Part shown: positions 63,075-64,000 of the stretch, piece by piece
How the letters are laid out: the number at the start of each line of letters is the position of its first letter
How positions within the stretch are numbered: position 1 is the stretch's first letter
Assembly: GCF_019145355.1 (NCBI RefSeq)
Contig: NZ_JAHSTY010000003.1
Span: 1-64,000, forward strand
DNA length: 64,000 nt
Direction: 5' to 3'
Source: Pseudomonas azadiae
GTDB lineage: Bacteria; Pseudomonadota; Gammaproteobacteria; Pseudomonadales; Pseudomonadaceae
The notes under the pieces: generated by a model
The model's database searches: none
Seen by the model: the letters and a program-made list of their open reading frames with translations, nothing else
What the model was told of the DNA's origin: nothing
Translations under genes and position numbers: made by a program

Positions 63075-64000
63075 AGCGTGCGCACCTCCACCTCGACACC
63101 CGTGCAATACGGGGCCTGAAACGCTGTGCTGACGATCGGCTCCAGCGGTTCCAGGATTTGCAGCTGCGCGGCGCCCGCACTATGAATGGCGTAGTCGATC
63201 CAGCTCGGGTCCACTCGCCCTTCCAGGCAATGGCAAGAGTCGGCGTAGGTTTGCAGTAGATGCTGAGCGGCGACTTGGGTCAGCCCCGAGTCCGGGCCGG
63301 CGTTGATCTTGGCCACTACGCGGATCTTGTAGGGCAGAATTTGCGCACCTTGGACGCTGACGAGGTCAGTCTCCGGTCGTACATCCGGCCGCGCGAAATG
63401 GCGACGAACACCGTCAAGCAAATCGGCGGAGGGTGTGCCATCGTCTTCTCTTGAAAGAACGGTAACCATGACTTCACCTGGCGCGGTGCGTCGCCCGTTA
63501 CCATCCTTGACCTGGGCCGCATAGCCGTCCGGGTCGAAGGTATAGGTGACGTCAACCACACCCGGTGTTGCGCTTTGCACCTTCACCGCAGGCCGCTCGC
63601 CCAAAGTGAACACCTCCCGCCGATACTGCATCCGCGAACCCGCCGCCGGAGCGTGGGGTGCCAGGTAGTAACGCAAGCGAGCGTCATCGTCGCTTTCCAG
63701 CGCCGGCGGCACGGGCGGGAAAGCGGCCGGATCGCCGGGGTCGAGCACCTGGCGTTCCAGCCCCATATCCGCCAAGCGTGCGTCCAGGTTGCTGCCGGTG
63801 GCCCACCACGCAAGCATCTGTTTGATACGCGCGTTGTATTTACGCTCGTGGGTTTGCAGCCGCACGCAAAAGGCTTCCAGGGCCAGGGTCAGCAGCTCAC
63901 TTTCATTGTCGAGACTGGCCTTGAGTTTGGCTGCGCTTTGCGGTGCCCGGGTAGCGACGTAGTCGACGACGAACGCCTTGAATTCGGCCAGCAACGGTTC
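63071..64000 (-). CDS. Baseplate protein J, 5-prime end outside window
   Basis: At least 309 residues; the frame is open through the right edge, so the N-terminus is missing. P2 gpJ-like baseplate wedge: YRREVFTLGERPAVKVQS (core), PGEVMVTVLSREDDGTPS and HCLEGRVDPSWIDYAIHSAG. A TTG at 63994 is not a credible start because homologous N-terminal sequence would precede it. Confidence 0.9.
   Translation of the reverse strand, partial: EPLLAEFKAFVVDYVATRAPQSAAKLKASLDNESELLTLALEAFCVRLQTHERKYNARIKQMLAWWATGSNLDARLADMGLERQVLDPGDPAAFPPVPPALESDDDARLRYYLAPHAPAAGSRMQYRREVFTLGERPAVKVQSATPGVVDVTYTFDPDGYAAQVKDGNGRRTAPGEVMVTVLSREDDGTPSADLLDGVRRHFARPDVRPETDLVSVQGAQILPYKIRVVAKINAGPDSGLTQVAAQHLLQTYADSCHCLEGRVDPSWIDYAIHSAGAAQLQILEPLEPIVSTAFQAPYCTGVEVEVRTL

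Larger units (their letters stand above)
53768..64000 (-). mobile_element. R-type tailocin (contractile phage-tail bacteriocin) cluster, right part outside window
   Basis: A continuous minus-strand set of P2-like tail genes (J, I, fibre, chaperone, sheath, tube, E/E', tape measure, U, X, D) ends in lysis genes and abuts cinA. No head, terminase, integrase or replication gene is visible. In fluorescent pseudomonads the mutS-cinA-recA interval is the known site of R-tailocins, SOS-induced particles that kill related strains. Regulators, holin and baseplate V/W are expected beyond 64000, so a complete prophage cannot be fully excluded. Confidence 0.85.

Noticed and set aside
63071..63994. TTG at 63994 as the start of gene J
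   Set aside because: The frame stays open to the window edge and the J family has additional N-terminal sequence; the gene is treated as partial.
53768..64000. Complete temperate prophage
   Set aside because: Only tail and lysis genes are visible, with the cinA border typical of tailocins; capsid, portal, terminase and integrase are absent from the visible part, though the right end is not seen.

Overview
This window is chromosomal DNA from a gamma-proteobacterium of the Pseudomonas fluorescens group. The evidence is the neighbourhood tsaB-adk-ppc / DUF4398-lptF / lysS-prfB, the complete seven-gene wsp operon, the fpr-finR, dgkA-erdR-tapT and recX-recA-cinA blocks, high GC, and about fifteen REP elements of the Pseudomonas type (GTGGGAGC..GGCTTGC..).

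Layout. 1-700 is gene-free and holds two inverted copies of a structured repeat around a REP doublet. 701-5060 is tsaB, adk and ppc on the minus strand. 5247-7132 carries a small conserved protein and two envelope lipoprotein genes (DUF4398 and LptF-like) behind a possible AlgU promoter. 7454-11549 holds a lipoprotein hydrolase operon, a lipoprotein plus DUF1704 'QEGLA' protein operon and a TetR regulator. 11702-14362 is lysS and prfB, with the +1 programmed frameshift in prfB. 14694-23145 is wspABCDEFR, the surface-sensing chemosensory pathway that makes c-di-GMP. 24254-34549 is a polyamine island: LysR, aldehyde dehydrogenase, a ydcSTUV-type importer, patD and spermidine dehydrogenase. In that pathway spermidine or putrescine is imported or oxidised, and 4-aminobutyraldehyde is oxidised to GABA. 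34906-40272 is opgD, a small protein, an old-yellow-enzyme reductase and kup. 40639-41209 is a DinJ/YafQ toxin-antitoxin pair. 41379-51350 is mostly housekeeping: rimO, a YjaB-like acetyltransferase, a pseudouridine synthase, DUF1456, trmO, fpr/finR, dgkA, erdR, tapT, a secreted protein and a LOG-family protein. 51567-53693 is recX-recA (with a LexA box) and a CinA-type amidase.

53768-64000 is a contractile phage-tail module next to cinA. On the minus strand it reads J, I, fibre N-terminal protein, distal fibre-like protein, assembly chaperone, small protein, sheath, tube, E/E' assembly protein, tape measure, U, X, D, endolysin and Rz/Rz1. There are no capsid, portal or terminase genes in the visible part. 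This fits an R-type tailocin in the mutS-cinA-recA site used by fluorescent pseudomonads. The cluster runs off the right edge inside gene J.

The most informative signals are these: a -1 slippery heptamer joining E to E'; a short, split, AT-rich fibre locus; a strong intrinsic terminator between the fibre and sheath genes; two repeat copies whose stems differ by compensatory changes; a REP element nested inside another REP, of a family that also forms a tandem array near recX; and a DUF1704 protein with the zinc-peptidase-like HExxxH motif.
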